From contig CAJTYW010000012.1 in the NCBI GenBank assembly GCA_910583995.1, positions 1-50,504 of the forward strand: a stretch of 50,504 nucleotides of DNA. Direction: 5' to 3'. Positions 34,178-43,500 of this stretch are shown here, in pieces. The notes under the pieces were generated by a model that made no database searches, was not told where the DNA came from, and saw only the letters and a program-made list of their open reading frames with translations. The translations under genes and the position numbers were made by a program. Numbering within the stretch: the first letter of the stretch is position 1; each line of letters begins with the position of its first letter. Origin of the DNA: an uncultured Christensenella sp. (GTDB lineage: Bacteria; Bacillota; Clostridia; Christensenellales; UBA3700).

Positions 34178-35899
34178 TTAGTCTTCTGTAATTTTATTTG
34201 CGATTCTGCGTATAAGTATTTCAAAAATGTCGTCGTCTTCCAAATCAAAAAACTCACCATTTTTTTGTATAATGTTGATATATGACTTTACCCTTTTAGC
34301 ATTACATTCCACTATTTTGGATACTGTTTCAACAATGTTTTCCCCCACAATAACATAGGAATTGCATATTACCACTGCAGCCAAAGCAAATTCATCTCTA
34401 AATTTCCTTTTACTGGTTTTCATTGTTTCCAATAACTCCATAGCAGATTGGTGTACATTGTCAGCAAAAGTATCTGTATTAAGTCCGCAATATGCAAAAG
34501 CATAATAATAAGCATCTCTGTAACATTCAGGATAATTATCTAATTCGCTTATTGGCAAAAGTTTTTCTCTATTAATTCCACCATCTGCAAGAAATGTAAA
34601 ATGCGTCACACCGCACAAAAGTAAAGCGTATATCACACCAGCTTTTACAATATTAGTAATCTGCCTTAAATATAAAATAGATACGATTTTCTCCGCATTT
34701 TTAAGTGTAAACTGCTCTTTAAACTCATACAAAAACTTAATAATAACATCTTCGTCTTGAGTGAGTAAAAGCAACTCAAATACAGTCCAAAACTCATTAT
34801 CACTTACAGGCTTTTCTGTAATAACCTTATCAAAAAGTTGTGTAAACAAAATATTTGTTATATCCCACATTTCACTTGCAATGCAATTGAAATTTACAAT
34901 TTTAAGTTCGTCTGCATTACAATTTTTCATGTAGTCATACAAAAGTCCTACACCTAGTATACCATAGTAATTTTTGACTTTTTGCAACAATTGTTCTGCC
35001 GTTTGTTTGTCCTGCAATTTAAGATTTGCAACCAAACTCATCATCAAAATATCATAGTTATTTTCCGCATTGTTATTTTTTGCATAATCATTTATAAGCC
35101 CCAAACACTCAGAATATTTACCGCAAGCATCAAAAACTTCACAAACGCGTTTTAGAGTAAGCATACTATTTATTGGAGTTGTAAAAAACTTTTCCATAAG
35201 TTTGCTATTCTCTACACTCAAATCAAACCTTTTGGTATAAAGATAAAGCGCAATTGCTTCCACATTATCAGGAAATCTTTCAAACCTTAGTTTAGCAAGC
35301 TTTTCCAACTTATCATCGTCAAAAAATGTAAGATAAATATATGTTAAAACTTCATAAGCTGGCAAAAAGTCAGGATATTTATCGACTAACTCATTTAAGC
35401 AATCGATAGAATTATCTATCTGCCCCGCATCAAGGTATTTAGTAGCTTTTTCAAACAAACTATTCTTTCTAAAGTCGTCGTCAACAAGCACAAACTCTGT
35501 ATCGTCAACTTGTTCGTTTAATCTGTTAAAATAATTAATTAAATCTTCTTGTTTTATAAGTCCTTCGTAATCCATATTGCTATACATTACAAAAGCTGCT
35601 TTAAACTCGTCATCAATTCCTGCATCTTTACTAACCCTTGCAAGATTTAAATAAGCATTACTGTTTTTGGGGTTAAATTTGATAGCCAGTTTCAATACAA
35701 ATATTGCCTGAGTATAAGAACCCCAACTACTATAAATTATACCAAGCATTATCAACAACTCAGATTTAACTTCGGGCGGACATTTATCAAAATTACCTTT
35801 TATGAAATTAACAAAAGCATTGTAATCTTCTTTTTCAAAATATTTTTTTGCAATTGAAAAAACTTTATCAGAGTTTAAAAATTCATCAAAGCTAATCAT
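34178..35899 (-). CDS. Tetratricopeptide-repeat protein
   Basis: 573 residues, all-helical and cytoplasmic (no signal or membrane segment). Clear TPR units are near residues 45-115 (LGIIYSSWGSYTQAIFVLKLA then NPKNSNAYLNLARVSKDAG) and 145-205 (ATKYLDAGQIDNSIDCLNEL then YPDFLPAYEVLTYIY). More degenerate helical repeats continue to the end. TPR proteins are scaffolds; no enzymatic domain is seen and partners are unknown. The ATG at 35899 is preceded by nine G and AT, so the SD is a G9 homopolymer (35902-35910). It follows hslO by 32 nt on the same strand. Confidence 0.8.
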   Translation of the reverse strand: MISFDEFLNSDKVFSIAKKYFEKEDYNAFVNFIKGNFDKCPPEVKSELLIMLGIIYSSWGSYTQAIFVLKLAIKFNPKNSNAYLNLARVSKDAGIDDEFKAAFVMYSNMDYEGLIKQEDLINYFNRLNEQVDDTEFVLVDDDFRKNSLFEKATKYLDAGQIDNSIDCLNELVDKYPDFLPAYEVLTYIYLTFFDDDKLEKLAKLRFERFPDNVEAIALYLYTKRFDLSVENSKLMEKFFTTPINSMLTLKRVCEVFDACGKYSECLGLINDYAKNNNAENNYDILMMSLVANLKLQDKQTAEQLLQKVKNYYGILGVGLLYDYMKNCNADELKIVNFNCIASEMWDITNILFTQLFDKVITEKPVSDNEFWTVFELLLLTQDEDVIIKFLYEFKEQFTLKNAEKIVSILYLRQITNIVKAGVIYALLLCGVTHFTFLADGGINREKLLPISELDNYPECYRDAYYYAFAYCGLNTDTFADNVHQSAMELLETMKTSKRKFRDEFALAAVVICNSYVIVGENIVETVSKIVECNAKRVKSYINIIQKNGEFFDLEDDDIFEILIRRIANKITED

Positions 35900-35901
35900 A
35901 T

Positions 35902-35910
35902 CCCCCCCCC
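35902..35910 (-). repeat. G9 tract as Shine-Dalgarno sequence of the TPR gene
   Basis: Nine C on the plus strand, read as G9 two nt before the ATG. It is as long as the coding tract in the M60 gene. Slippage would alter the SD position relative to the start. Confidence 0.85.
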
Positions 35911-35931
35911 TTTAAATATTTGAATTTATAT

Positions 35932-36798
35932 TTATTTTTTAATAATTTCGTTTATTTTATCTTTATCAAATCTGTAATATGTATTGCAAAAGTCACAATG
36001 GATTTCAATTTGACCTTCTTTTGCCAAAATATCTTCTAGTTCCTTTTTATCTAAGCCTTTGATTATATTTTGCATTCTCTCTTCACTGCACTTACACTTA
36101 AATTCAGGCGTAATGGCAGGCATAAGTTTGCACTCAAAATGTCCAAAGTTATCGTCTATAATTTGCTCAGGCGTTTTAGCTTGAATTAGACTCCCAAAAT
36201 CTGCAAAATTCCTTACAATATCTTGCAACATAACAATATATTCTTCTTCGCAATTAGGCATTGGTTGCACAATAACCGCACCGCAAGACAAAACCTTTCC
36301 GTTTTTTACTATTGCACCGCTTGATATTGCAGTAGGCAAACCTTCACTACTTGTAAAGTAATAAGCAAAGTCATTATCAATACTGCCGTTTACTAATTGA
36401 GTTTTACCAACATAAGGATTTTTTAACCCAAAATCTTTTATTACAGTAATACTACCATTTTCACCTATTGCTTCATTTATGTCATATTTTCTGTTGTCAA
36501 GCTTATTAATTTGTGGATTTCTGTTTTGTACAAAACCACGAACAATACCACCAGTTTCTCCCGCAACAATAATATTACCGCATTTACCATCACCATTTAC
36601 GCTAATGCTAACTTTCATTGCAGTACCTTTTATTCCGCTAGATATAAATGCACCAATTGCAAGCACTCTTCCAAGCACTTCTGTTGCAGCGTCATTAGTT
36701 TGTTGTTTGTCTGCAGCTACCTGCACCAAATCTTTTGCATTTACCACAGTAACTATAGCTTTTCCACCAAATAAAATTGCCTTTTGTATTGTATCCAT
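35932..36798 (-). CDS. hslO: Hsp33 redox-regulated chaperone
   Basis: 288 residues, the usual length. Hsp33 is a holdase activated by oxidation through release of zinc from a four-Cys cluster. The cluster is present as CKC near residues 233-235 and CDFC near 268-271 (C-x-C ... C-x2-C). The N-terminal fold shows VQVAADKQQTNDAATEVLGR and the signature region GNIIVAGETGGIVRGFVQNR, also SEGLPTAISSGAIV in the middle. SD GAAGGTG precedes the ATG. It lies 20 nt after the methyltransferase gene and 32 nt before the TPR gene, so a four-gene unit with the upstream membrane protein is likely. Confidence 0.95.
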   Translation of the reverse strand: MDTIQKAILFGGKAIVTVVNAKDLVQVAADKQQTNDAATEVLGRVLAIGAFISSGIKGTAMKVSISVNGDGKCGNIIVAGETGGIVRGFVQNRNPQINKLDNRKYDINEAIGENGSITVIKDFGLKNPYVGKTQLVNGSIDNDFAYYFTSSEGLPTAISSGAIVKNGKVLSCGAVIVQPMPNCEEEYIVMLQDIVRNFADFGSLIQAKTPEQIIDDNFGHFECKLMPAITPEFKCKCSEERMQNIIKGLDKKELEDILAKEGQIEIHCDFCNTYYRFDKDKINEIIKK

Positions 36799-36818
36799 TC
36801 TTCACCTTCGATTTAAAT

Positions 36819-37535
36819 TTATTTAACTTTTTTACAAATAAACAGTACTCTTGAGCTATCGCTTTTCAATTTATCAAATTTCTCCCCATCAAAAAGCTGT
36901 ACATCAAACCCTTTTTCTGTCAATATATCTTTTAATATATTTTCATTATGTATATATTGTATATGACTTTCGTCTTCTCTTTTATAAAGTTCCCCAGTTT
37001 TTTCAAACACGGTAATATCCATTTGCACACAAGTTTCTTGCAATTTGTTAGTCCAAAGATAAGTTATATCTTCATTATCTTCAAAAAACACATTGTTTCC
37101 AATAATATTTTGCAATTTATGACTGCTACTAATGTCAAAAATAAAATATCCGCCTGTTTTTATATAACTGCTTATGTTATCAAACACTTTTGAGATATTT
37201 TGCAAATTTATGTAGTTAAACCCGTCACAAACTGCAACCACGCCATTAACTTTTGTAATCGGTGTAAAGTTTAACATATCGTCTTTTATAAACTGAATGT
37301 ATTTTCTGTTTTTAAAATGACGCTTAATTGCAATATCCAACATTTCCGCACAGCTATCTACTGCAATAACATTATCACAAACTTTGATTAAATAATCAGT
37401 AAAAGCACCACTTCCACACGCAAGTTCAACAACTTTTCCGCTCAAGTAGTGCTTAATAAATTCAAAATATTTTAAATAATCAAAGTCAGTATTAGCACTA
37501 TCATAAAATTTTGCTATAACTGAATACGCTTCCAT
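36819..37535 (-). CDS. Class I SAM-dependent methyltransferase
   Basis: 238 residues. Rossmann motif I is VVELACGSGAFTDYL (about 35-49) with the acidic residue VIAVDSCAEML (about 56-66), motif post-I. Motif II/III is VNGVVAVCDGFNYI and GGYFIFDISS. This is the DUF/Methyltransf_25 type often annotated as unknown small-molecule methyltransferase. The substrate is not known. Its start overlaps the stop codon of the upstream membrane-protein gene by 1 nt (TAATG), indicating coupled translation. No truncation. Confidence 0.8.
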   Translation of the reverse strand: MEAYSVIAKFYDSANTDFDYLKYFEFIKHYLSGKVVELACGSGAFTDYLIKVCDNVIAVDSCAEMLDIAIKRHFKNRKYIQFIKDDMLNFTPITKVNGVVAVCDGFNYINLQNISKVFDNISSYIKTGGYFIFDISSSHKLQNIIGNNVFFEDNEDITYLWTNKLQETCVQMDITVFEKTGELYKREDESHIQYIHNENILKDILTEKGFDVQLFDGEKFDKLKSDSSRVLFICKKVK

Positions 37536-38560
37536 TATCTTTTTCCTTTCTTCTTATTTTTTTTGTTACCGCTAGGCTTGCGGTTAACATTTGCCGCACG
37601 ACGACGCTCTTTGTCTTGAATATAAAGCATATTTTGATATAAAATTGTTGTATAATTATCTGCCGCAAAAACGCCGTAACATTGAATAGCAGTTGTATAA
37701 GCTGCAAACCCAAACAATGCAAATGTAACAAGCAAAATCATTTTTGTTAGGCTTGACCAAATCAAAGCAATAGGCAAACCAATCAAAATTGCAGCAAGAA
37801 ATACAGATGGCATAATTAATGCGACTGAAAGCAATATGCTATTTTTAACTTTGTCTTTTATTTTAAAATTGTACATATTAATGATTGGCAAATACATTAA
37901 CATAAAGAATACAACAAGCAAAGCTATAATGCAAGCAATAATCATTACTATCCACATATACCAACTTGTCATACCTGCAGTTGTCAAATATAAATAACCA
38001 TAAATAGATGCAAGTACTCCGTATACCGCAACACCTATTACAGTAAATGCAAGCATATATTGCCACCAATACTTTTTAATACCACGGAACAAATGACGGA
38101 ATTTGACTTTTGCACCCCAAGCCACATTTCTGCTTGAGTAAAACAAACCTGACAAACCTATTCCCATAATTGCAAAACAAGGTATTATCAAAGAATAAAA
38201 CATTAATCTAAACAAATAAATACCTTTTACTGCTGAAATAGTATCAGTTGTACTACCTGTAAAACCAAAACCTAATTCACCAACAAAGTTAAATGCACTT
38301 TGTGCTATCCAATATTGCTCAAGATAAGGCATAACAAAAAACACAATTGCTATAAATGGTGCAGCAAGTAACAAACAGAATATATTTTGAAGCACAAGTG
38401 TACTATAATTCAACTTAAATGTACGCCACCAGTGACGGAACATAGTTGTTTCAATGCTTGGTCTATTTATACTCAAATCATTGCCTAAAGTCATATTTTT
38501 CAAAACTCTTGATGCAAATGATTCTTTATTTGATTTTTGTGAATTTACTGCTTTTGCCAT
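37535..38560 (-). CDS. Multi-pass membrane protein, possibly DUF624/YesL-like
   Basis: 341 residues with about six membrane segments. N-terminal 45 residues are hydrophilic (LKNMTLGNDLSINRPS). The next part, HWWRTFKLNYSTLVLQNIFCLLL, resembles the F-W-R-x-x-x-x-N-x-x-x-x-x-N start of DUF624-like proteins. The loop RHLFRGIKKYWWQYMLAF and the C-terminal very basic tail (KERRRAANVNRKPSGNKKNK) are cytoplasmic. The function is unknown. SD TAGGAG precedes the ATG by 15 nt. It is the first gene of a unit with the methyltransferase, hslO and possibly the TPR gene. The upstream gap 38561-38855 is AT-rich and shows no gene. Confidence 0.65.
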   Translation of the reverse strand: MAKAVNSQKSNKESFASRVLKNMTLGNDLSINRPSIETTMFRHWWRTFKLNYSTLVLQNIFCLLLAAPFIAIVFFVMPYLEQYWIAQSAFNFVGELGFGFTGSTTDTISAVKGIYLFRLMFYSLIIPCFAIMGIGLSGLFYSSRNVAWGAKVKFRHLFRGIKKYWWQYMLAFTVIGVAVYGVLASIYGYLYLTTAGMTSWYMWIVMIIACIIALLVVFFMLMYLPIINMYNFKIKDKVKNSILLSVALIMPSVFLAAILIGLPIALIWSSLTKMILLVTFALFGFAAYTTAIQCYGVFAADNYTTILYQNMLYIQDKERRRAANVNRKPSGNKKNKKKGKR

Positions 38561-38855
38561 AATCTAAAAAAACTCCTAAATTTACTAAAACACATAAGTG
38601 CAACTTTATACCATATTGTAGTTAAATCACATTTTTATAAGCTTTAAACAACTACAATTAAAACAAACAAATATTGTCAAATAAATATAATTTAACATAT
38701 CATATTACAAATAGCACAATTGTATCCAAGCAAAAGGCTTTAACATTTACTATTTGATTTTTGACATTTTTGTCTCAAATTACACTGTTTTTCATTTTAC
38801 TATATTTAACTATACACTAAAATTAAAAAAATATCAATTATTTTTAGCAAATCTT

Positions 38856-38884
38856 TTGACAAATTAAAAAAAATATGCTATTAT
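38856..38884 (+). promoter_or_regulatory. Promoter of the lysine-riboswitch / asd-dapA-dapB transcript
   Basis: -35 TTGACA, 17-nt spacer, -10 TATTAT; start near 38891, directly before the riboswitch. Confidence 0.85.
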
Positions 38885-38895
38885 TGTGTAAAGTA

Positions 38896-39118
38896 AAACA
38901 GATGCTAATAGAGGAGCAATCAGCAATAGTATGTCCGCCGATTGGTATGCAATTACCGACTGACAGAAAGGGTATGGTTGCCGAGGTCTTAATCATATTG
39001 CAGTGGTTAAGGTTGGGTATAAGGCTAAATCCTTATAACTGTCATCTTAGATGGAGTACTATTATGCTAGCGGTAAATGATAATTTTATTGCAGTACGAT
39101 AGTCGTACTGCTTTTTTA
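38896..39118 (+). promoter_or_regulatory. Lysine riboswitch (L box) with intrinsic terminator
   Basis: The order of L-box motifs is kept: AGAGGAGCAATCAGCAATAG then TATG at 38910-38934; GAAAGGG...TTGCCGAGG at about 38966-38985 (family: GAAAGG...CGCCGAAG); and GGCTAAATCC plus CTGTCATCTTAGATGGAG at about 39022-39056. P1 is GCTAATAG (38904-38911) with CTATTATGC (about 39059-39067). It ends in a terminator: GCAGTACGA / TCGTACTGC (39091-39111) followed by T7. It should shut off the diaminopimelate/lysine operon when lysine is high. Known class; identification by motif, not by covariance search. Confidence 0.9.
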
Positions 39119-39209
39119 ATTTTGTTTACTTGCAATTTTTAAATGGTTATAACAAAAGCAAATTTGCTTTGTTTTAAATAAATTTTGATTTTAATTTTTG
39201 GAGGCATAT

Positions 39210-40208
39210 ATGAAAAAATTTAATGTTGCAGTTGTTGGTGCTACTGGTATGGTAGGTAACAAATTTTTGGAAGTTCTTACTGAAAGACAACTTCCTGTAG
39301 AAAATTACTATCTTTTTGCTTCTAGCAAAAGTGCTGGTAAAGTGATTGATTTTATGGGTAAACCACACACTGTTATCGAGCTTAACAATGAAAATATCGC
39401 AAAATACCCTGTTGATTTTGCTCTTTTCTCTGCAGGTGGTTCTACTTCTGCAAAATTCGCACCAGAGTTTGTTAAATGCGGTGCTATCGTTGTTGACAAC
39501 TCAAGCCAATGGCGTATGTATGACAATGTTCCACTTGTTGTACCTGAAGTAAACCCACAAGATATCGATTGGAACGAAGGTATTATTGCAAACCCTAACT
39601 GCTCTACTATTCAAGCAATGGTTGCATTAAAACCACTACACGATAAATACACTATCAAGCGTATTGTATATAGTACATACCAAGCTGTTTCAGGTGCAGG
39701 TGTTGCAGGTTATAATGATTTGGTTGAAGGTGTTAAAGGTGCTGAACCTAAAAAATTCCCTTACCCAATCTTTAACAACGTTCTTCCTCACATCGATGTG
39801 TTCTTGCCAAATGGCTACACTAAAGAAGAAGAAAAAATGATGAAAGAAACTCAAAAAATCCTTGACAAAAACATTAAAGTTACAGCTACTACAGTAAGAG
39901 TACCTGTACTTAATAGTCATAGTGAATCTATCAATGTTGAGTTTGAAAAACCTTGTACTTTGGAAGGTATTTACGAAGCTTTACGCGGTGCTGAAAATGT
40001 TATTTTATATGACGACCCAGCTAATTTGAAATACCCAATGCCAATTATCTCTAGCGGACACGACGAGACTTATGTAGGAAGAGTAAGAATTGACGAAACT
40101 ATTCCAAGCGGTTGTAACCTATGGGTTGTTGCAGACAATATCCGTAAAGGTGCTGCTACAAACGCAGTACAAATTGTACAAAAATTGATGGAAAAGAAAT
40201 CAAAATAA
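39210..40208 (+). CDS. asd: Aspartate-semialdehyde dehydrogenase
   Basis: 332 residues. It reduces aspartyl phosphate to aspartate semialdehyde in the lysine/threonine/methionine pathway. NADP motif VAVVGATGMVGNKF at the start, catalytic Cys131 in NPNCSTIQA, and SGHDETYVGRVRID near the C-terminus for substrate binding. The frame starts at 39198, but the ATG at 39210 has TGGAGG seven nt upstream and begins with the standard MKKFNVAVVGATG. It is the first gene after the lysine riboswitch. A hairpin after it may tune expression of the genes below. Confidence 0.96.
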   Translation: MKKFNVAVVGATGMVGNKFLEVLTERQLPVENYYLFASSKSAGKVIDFMGKPHTVIELNNENIAKYPVDFALFSAGGSTSAKFAPEFVKCGAIVVDNSSQWRMYDNVPLVVPEVNPQDIDWNEGIIANPNCSTIQAMVALKPLHDKYTIKRIVYSTYQAVSGAGVAGYNDLVEGVKGAEPKKFPYPIFNNVLPHIDVFLPNGYTKEEEKMMKETQKILDKNIKVTATTVRVPVLNSHSESINVEFEKPCTLEGIYEALRGAENVILYDDPANLKYPMPIISSGHDETYVGRVRIDETIPSGCNLWVVADNIRKGAATNAVQIVQKLMEKKSK

Positions 40209-40215
40209 TTTGAGT

Positions 40216-40250
40216 TTTACTTGACTATTTTTAGTCAAGTAAAATTTTGA
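40216..40250 (+). terminator. Hairpin terminator between asd and dapA
   Basis: 13-bp perfect stem TTTTACTTGACTA / TAGTCAAGTAAAA followed by TTTTG, just past the asd stop. It may end part of the transcript; a separate weak promoter before dapA is possible, so partial polarity is expected. Confidence 0.75.
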
Positions 40251-40342
40251 TAATTTTACATTATTATTTACTTTTGCTACAATTTAATTTAATTTCAATT
40301 AAAAAATAAGCTAAATACTTATTTACCTTAAAGGAGGTCATT

Positions 40343-41221
40343 ATGTTTTCAGGCGTTGCTACTGCTCTTATCACACCATTTAATTTTAAAGGTGTGGATT
40401 TTGAAGCTTATGGCAGACTAATAGAAGACCAAATTGCAAACGGAATTGATGCGTTAGTTGTCCTTGGTACTACAGGCGAAGCATCTACAATGTCACACGA
40501 TGAAAAAGTGGCAACTATCAAATTTGCAATTGAAAAAATAAACAAAAGAGTACCTGTAATAGTTGGAACAGGTTCAAATTCTACTGCTACCGCTGTAGAA
40601 AACAGCATTGAAGCAGAAAAATTAGGTGCAGATATGTTGCTTGTTGTAACACCTTATTACAATAAATGCACTCAAGAAGGACTTATTGCTCACTACGCTC
40701 AAATTGCAGGCAGTGTCAATACTCCTATTATTGCATATAATGTGCCTGGTAGAACTGGTGTTAATATTTTGCCAAAAACTATCAAAGCTTTATCAGCAAT
40801 ACCTAACATTGTTGCAGTAAAAGAAGCAAGTGGCAATATCAGCCAAATAGCAAGCGTAATAAGCGAAGTTCGTAATAGCGACTTTAAAGTTTATAGTGGC
40901 GATGATGGTATCATTTTACCTGTTATGAGCTTAGGTGCAGACGGATTAATAAGCGTTGCAAGTAATATCATACCAAAACAAATGGTTGAAATGGTAAAGG
41001 CTGCTCAAAATGGTGATTTAAAAACTGCACAAGATTTATTCTTTAAATATCGTCCATTAATGGAAATAATGTTTTGCGAAACAAATCCTATTCCTGTTAA
41101 ATTTGCTTGTTCTAAACTTGGATATGGCGAAAATTTACCAAGACTACCTTTGACACCTATTTCCGAAAACGGAAAAGTTAAAGTACTTGACGAAATGTAC
41201 AATGTTGGTTTGATTAAATAA
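40343..41221 (+). CDS. dapA: 4-hydroxy-tetrahydrodipicolinate synthase
   Basis: 292 residues, the usual length. It condenses pyruvate with aspartate semialdehyde. The Schiff-base lysine is K160 in VAVKEASGN; the catalytic tyrosine lies in IAYNVPGRTG (about 131-140); the N-terminal GTTGEASTM motif binds pyruvate. SD AAAGGAGG precedes the ATG. It is the second gene of the lysine-riboswitch operon, 134 nt after asd. Nothing unusual. Confidence 0.96.
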   Translation: MFSGVATALITPFNFKGVDFEAYGRLIEDQIANGIDALVVLGTTGEASTMSHDEKVATIKFAIEKINKRVPVIVGTGSNSTATAVENSIEAEKLGADMLLVVTPYYNKCTQEGLIAHYAQIAGSVNTPIIAYNVPGRTGVNILPKTIKALSAIPNIVAVKEASGNISQIASVISEVRNSDFKVYSGDDGIILPVMSLGADGLISVASNIIPKQMVEMVKAAQNGDLKTAQDLFFKYRPLMEIMFCETNPIPVKFACSKLGYGENLPRLPLTPISENGKVKVLDEMYNVGLIK

Positions 41222-41370
41222 GGATAATATCAAACTTTAAAAAACTATTAAATAAAATTAGCAAGCTCTAAGTAAAATGTTATGGGAAATAATATAAGTG
41301 CTTGCTATAAAATGACTTGTCACAAATGATGACAAAACTGCAACTATATAGAGTTGCTTTCGGAGGATAT

Positions 41371-42138
41371 ATGACTAATGTATTAATTTGGGGTATCGGC
41401 GGCAGAATGGGAAAAACACTTTACGACTGCTTAAATAAAAATGAAAATACAAATGTAATCGGTGGCGTTGATAAATTTGCAAATCAAAAAGATTTTTCTG
41501 TACCCGTTTTCAATAGTATTTCCGATATTAATGTAAAGGCTGACGTAATTATTGATTTTTCTCGTGCAGAAGCATTGTACGATATTTTGCCTTATGCCAA
41601 AGAAAATAAAATTCCAGTAGTATTATGTACTACAGGCTATAGTGAGTTAGACTTAGACTATATAAACGAAATGTCAAAGGAAATACCACTTTTTAAATCA
41701 AGCAATATGTCAATCGGTATAAATTTGCTTATTGATTTAGTAAGAAAAGCTACTGCTCTACTTGGCGAAAATTTTGATATCGAACTTATAGAACAACATC
41801 ACAATATGAAAGTTGATAGTCCATCAGGCACCGCTCTTTCAATTGCAGATGCAATTAAAGAAGAAATGAATAACACACTTGAGTACAAGTTTGGCAGACA
41901 CGATAATAACGAAAGACGCAAAAAGAATGAACTTGGTATTCACGCAGTTCGTGGCGGAACAGTTGTAGGTAAACACGAAGTACTATTCCTTGGAAATGAC
42001 GAAGTCATAACTATCAAACATGAAGCAAGCTCAAAAGCAGTATTTGCAGAAGGTGCTGTTAAGGCAAGTATATTTATCTCATCAATTAAAACACCAGGCA
42101 TTTATAATATGAATGATTTAATCAAAGCTACAAAATAA
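41371..42138 (+). CDS. dapB: 4-hydroxy-tetrahydrodipicolinate reductase
   Basis: 255 residues. It reduces the dapA product. The NAD(P)-binding motif is LIWGIGGRMGKTL at the N-terminus, the DapB signature is EQHHNMKVDSPSGTAL (about 142-157), and HAVRGGTVVGKHEV follows. A longer frame starts at 41317, but the ATG at 41371 is preceded by GGAGG and starts the domain properly. It is the third gene of the operon, followed by a strong terminator. Length is normal for the family (about 250-270). Confidence 0.95.
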   Translation: MTNVLIWGIGGRMGKTLYDCLNKNENTNVIGGVDKFANQKDFSVPVFNSISDINVKADVIIDFSRAEALYDILPYAKENKIPVVLCTTGYSELDLDYINEMSKEIPLFKSSNMSIGINLLIDLVRKATALLGENFDIELIEQHHNMKVDSPSGTALSIADAIKEEMNNTLEYKFGRHDNNERRKKNELGIHAVRGGTVVGKHEVLFLGNDEVITIKHEASSKAVFAEGAVKASIFISSIKTPGIYNMNDLIKATK

Positions 42139-42193
42139 ATTTGACTTAATTATTCATTTTGATTTCAACTAAACAAATAACTAATTAAAATTA

Positions 42194-42240
42194 AACAGCT
42201 TATTATCCACACAATGTAGATAATAGGCTGTTTTTTTTTA
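42194..42240 (+). terminator. Terminator of the asd-dapA-dapB operon
   Basis: 14-bp stem with one G-U (AACAGCTTATTATC with GATAATAGGCTGTT), then nine T. The stem and loop contain TTATCCACA, a perfect DnaA-box consensus. Confidence 0.9.
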
Positions 42241-42381
42241 ATTTCTATCTGTCTTGCTTAACTAATTTTATTTTCATTAATTTATAGCTTATCAAAAAAT
42301 TAACTAAAAGACAATTTTATTTATTTTATATTTATATTACTAATAGTCACTTAATCATTCCATCATATATTAAAAATATTA

Positions 42382-42390
42382 TTATCCACA
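42382..42390 (+). repeat. Second copy of a 21-nt motif containing TTATCCACA
   Basis: TTATTATCCACAxAATGTAGA (one mismatch) occurs in the dapB terminator and again here, 177 nt later. The core is a DnaA-box consensus. The gap 42241-42431 is otherwise AT-rich, with nothing else seen. Confidence 0.5.
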
Positions 42391-42431
42391 TAATGTAGAA
42401 ATTAAACATTTAATGGCAATTTTAAATAAAT

Positions 42432-42457
42432 AATGCAGCTATTTAATTAGCTGCATT
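42432..42457 (-). terminator. Terminator of the lipoprotein gene
   Basis: 10-bp stem AATGCAGCTA / TAGCTGCATT with a 6-nt loop, then ATTTATTT on the minus strand; about 80 nt past the stop codon at 42539. Confidence 0.7.
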
Positions 42458-42538
42458 AAGATTTTTAGTTAAATACAATATTAGAATTATAAAGCTAATC
42501 ACTAAATTCTTACAAAATTAAGAAATTATAGCAATTTA

Positions 42539-43456
42539 TTAGAAAGTTAAATAATTATTAATATTTCTTTCTGCTCTGTCATAAGTGAAATAAGTTGTTG
42601 CAAGCAAAGTTGTACTACTTCCACCAAATACTTTGATGTCATAAGCTTCATCATTTGCTACGCTTTTAATCAAGCCATTTTCCCACATTACAACTGTAAG
42701 TCTCAACCTACTAAATGTAATATCTTTTCCTGAAATATTCATTAAACTACTACCTTTATTAGTTTTATAAACCATAGTAGGAATATAATCTTCTGTAGCA
42801 GTACTAATATCCAAAGTTATACTAAATTTGTAAGTTCTATTCTTTGCATCATATACTGGTCTTCTTGTAAAACTTTTGGCGGTATCCGCATTTACTATAT
42901 ACATATTCATTCTTGTAAGGTCATCTGGAAAAGAGTCCAAACCTTCACTTAAACTGCTAAAATGACTTGTTGCAGGCCATTTTGATACGATTATACCGTC
43001 TTTATCTTTGTTTATTTTTATATCATCACTGTTTGCTGACCTTACTCTGTATTTACCATTTTCATAAATACTTTGGTCGCACATTCTGATTTCAGGACCA
43101 CCACTTACTGTGTAAGATGTTGAATCCAAATAATATTTATTATCTTGTTTTATTTTGAAACAATCTAACTTTTGGTTCATAGTACCCAAAAGTGATTTAG
43201 TTGTTATATTACCTAGTTGATGAGAAGCAACAAAGTCTGCTTCCAAAAAATTCTTAACTCCGGCTTCATACATTTCAATAGCATTCATTTCCCTACTTAT
43301 TTTGTATTCAGTGTTTACATTTTCAGGATATTTGTCTGAAAATGGTAATGTAGAATCCAATTCATTAGTTTGAGTATCCTTAACACAAGCTACCAAAGTT
43401 AAACAAATTAAAACCATTAGAGTAGATACAAAGAAGCTTTTTAATGTTCTTTTCAT
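42539..43456 (-). CDS. Lipoprotein of unknown function
   Basis: 305 residues. The signal peptide ends at lipobox LVAC (Cys24), after MKRTLKSFFVSTLMVLICLT. The mature part has mixed strand and loop character (YKISREMNAIEMYEAGVKNF, RMNMYIVNADTAKSF) and no enzymatic motif. A family is not recognised; it looks like a surface substrate-binding or scaffold protein rather than an ABC solute-binding protein. The ATG has AAGGAG 8 nt upstream. Its promoter is followed by an ACGTG/CACGT dyad in the leader. It is alone, between two convergent or divergent neighbours. Confidence 0.7.
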   Translation of the reverse strand: MKRTLKSFFVSTLMVLICLTLVACVKDTQTNELDSTLPFSDKYPENVNTEYKISREMNAIEMYEAGVKNFLEADFVASHQLGNITTKSLLGTMNQKLDCFKIKQDNKYYLDSTSYTVSGGPEIRMCDQSIYENGKYRVRSANSDDIKINKDKDGIIVSKWPATSHFSSLSEGLDSFPDDLTRMNMYIVNADTAKSFTRRPVYDAKNRTYKFSITLDISTATEDYIPTMVYKTNKGSSLMNISGKDITFSRLRLTVVMWENGLIKSVANDEAYDIKVFGGSSTTLLATTYFTYDRAERNINNYLTF

Positions 43457-43471
43457 TATAAACTCCTTTTT

Positions 43472-43486
43472 ACGTGGATTACACGT
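43472..43486 (-). promoter_or_regulatory. Palindrome in the lipoprotein leader
   Basis: ACGTG-GATTA-CACGT, 5-bp arms, between the predicted start point and the SD. It could be an operator or a small 5' hairpin; not assigned. Confidence 0.35.
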
Positions 43487-43500
43487 GTCTCTATATTCAT

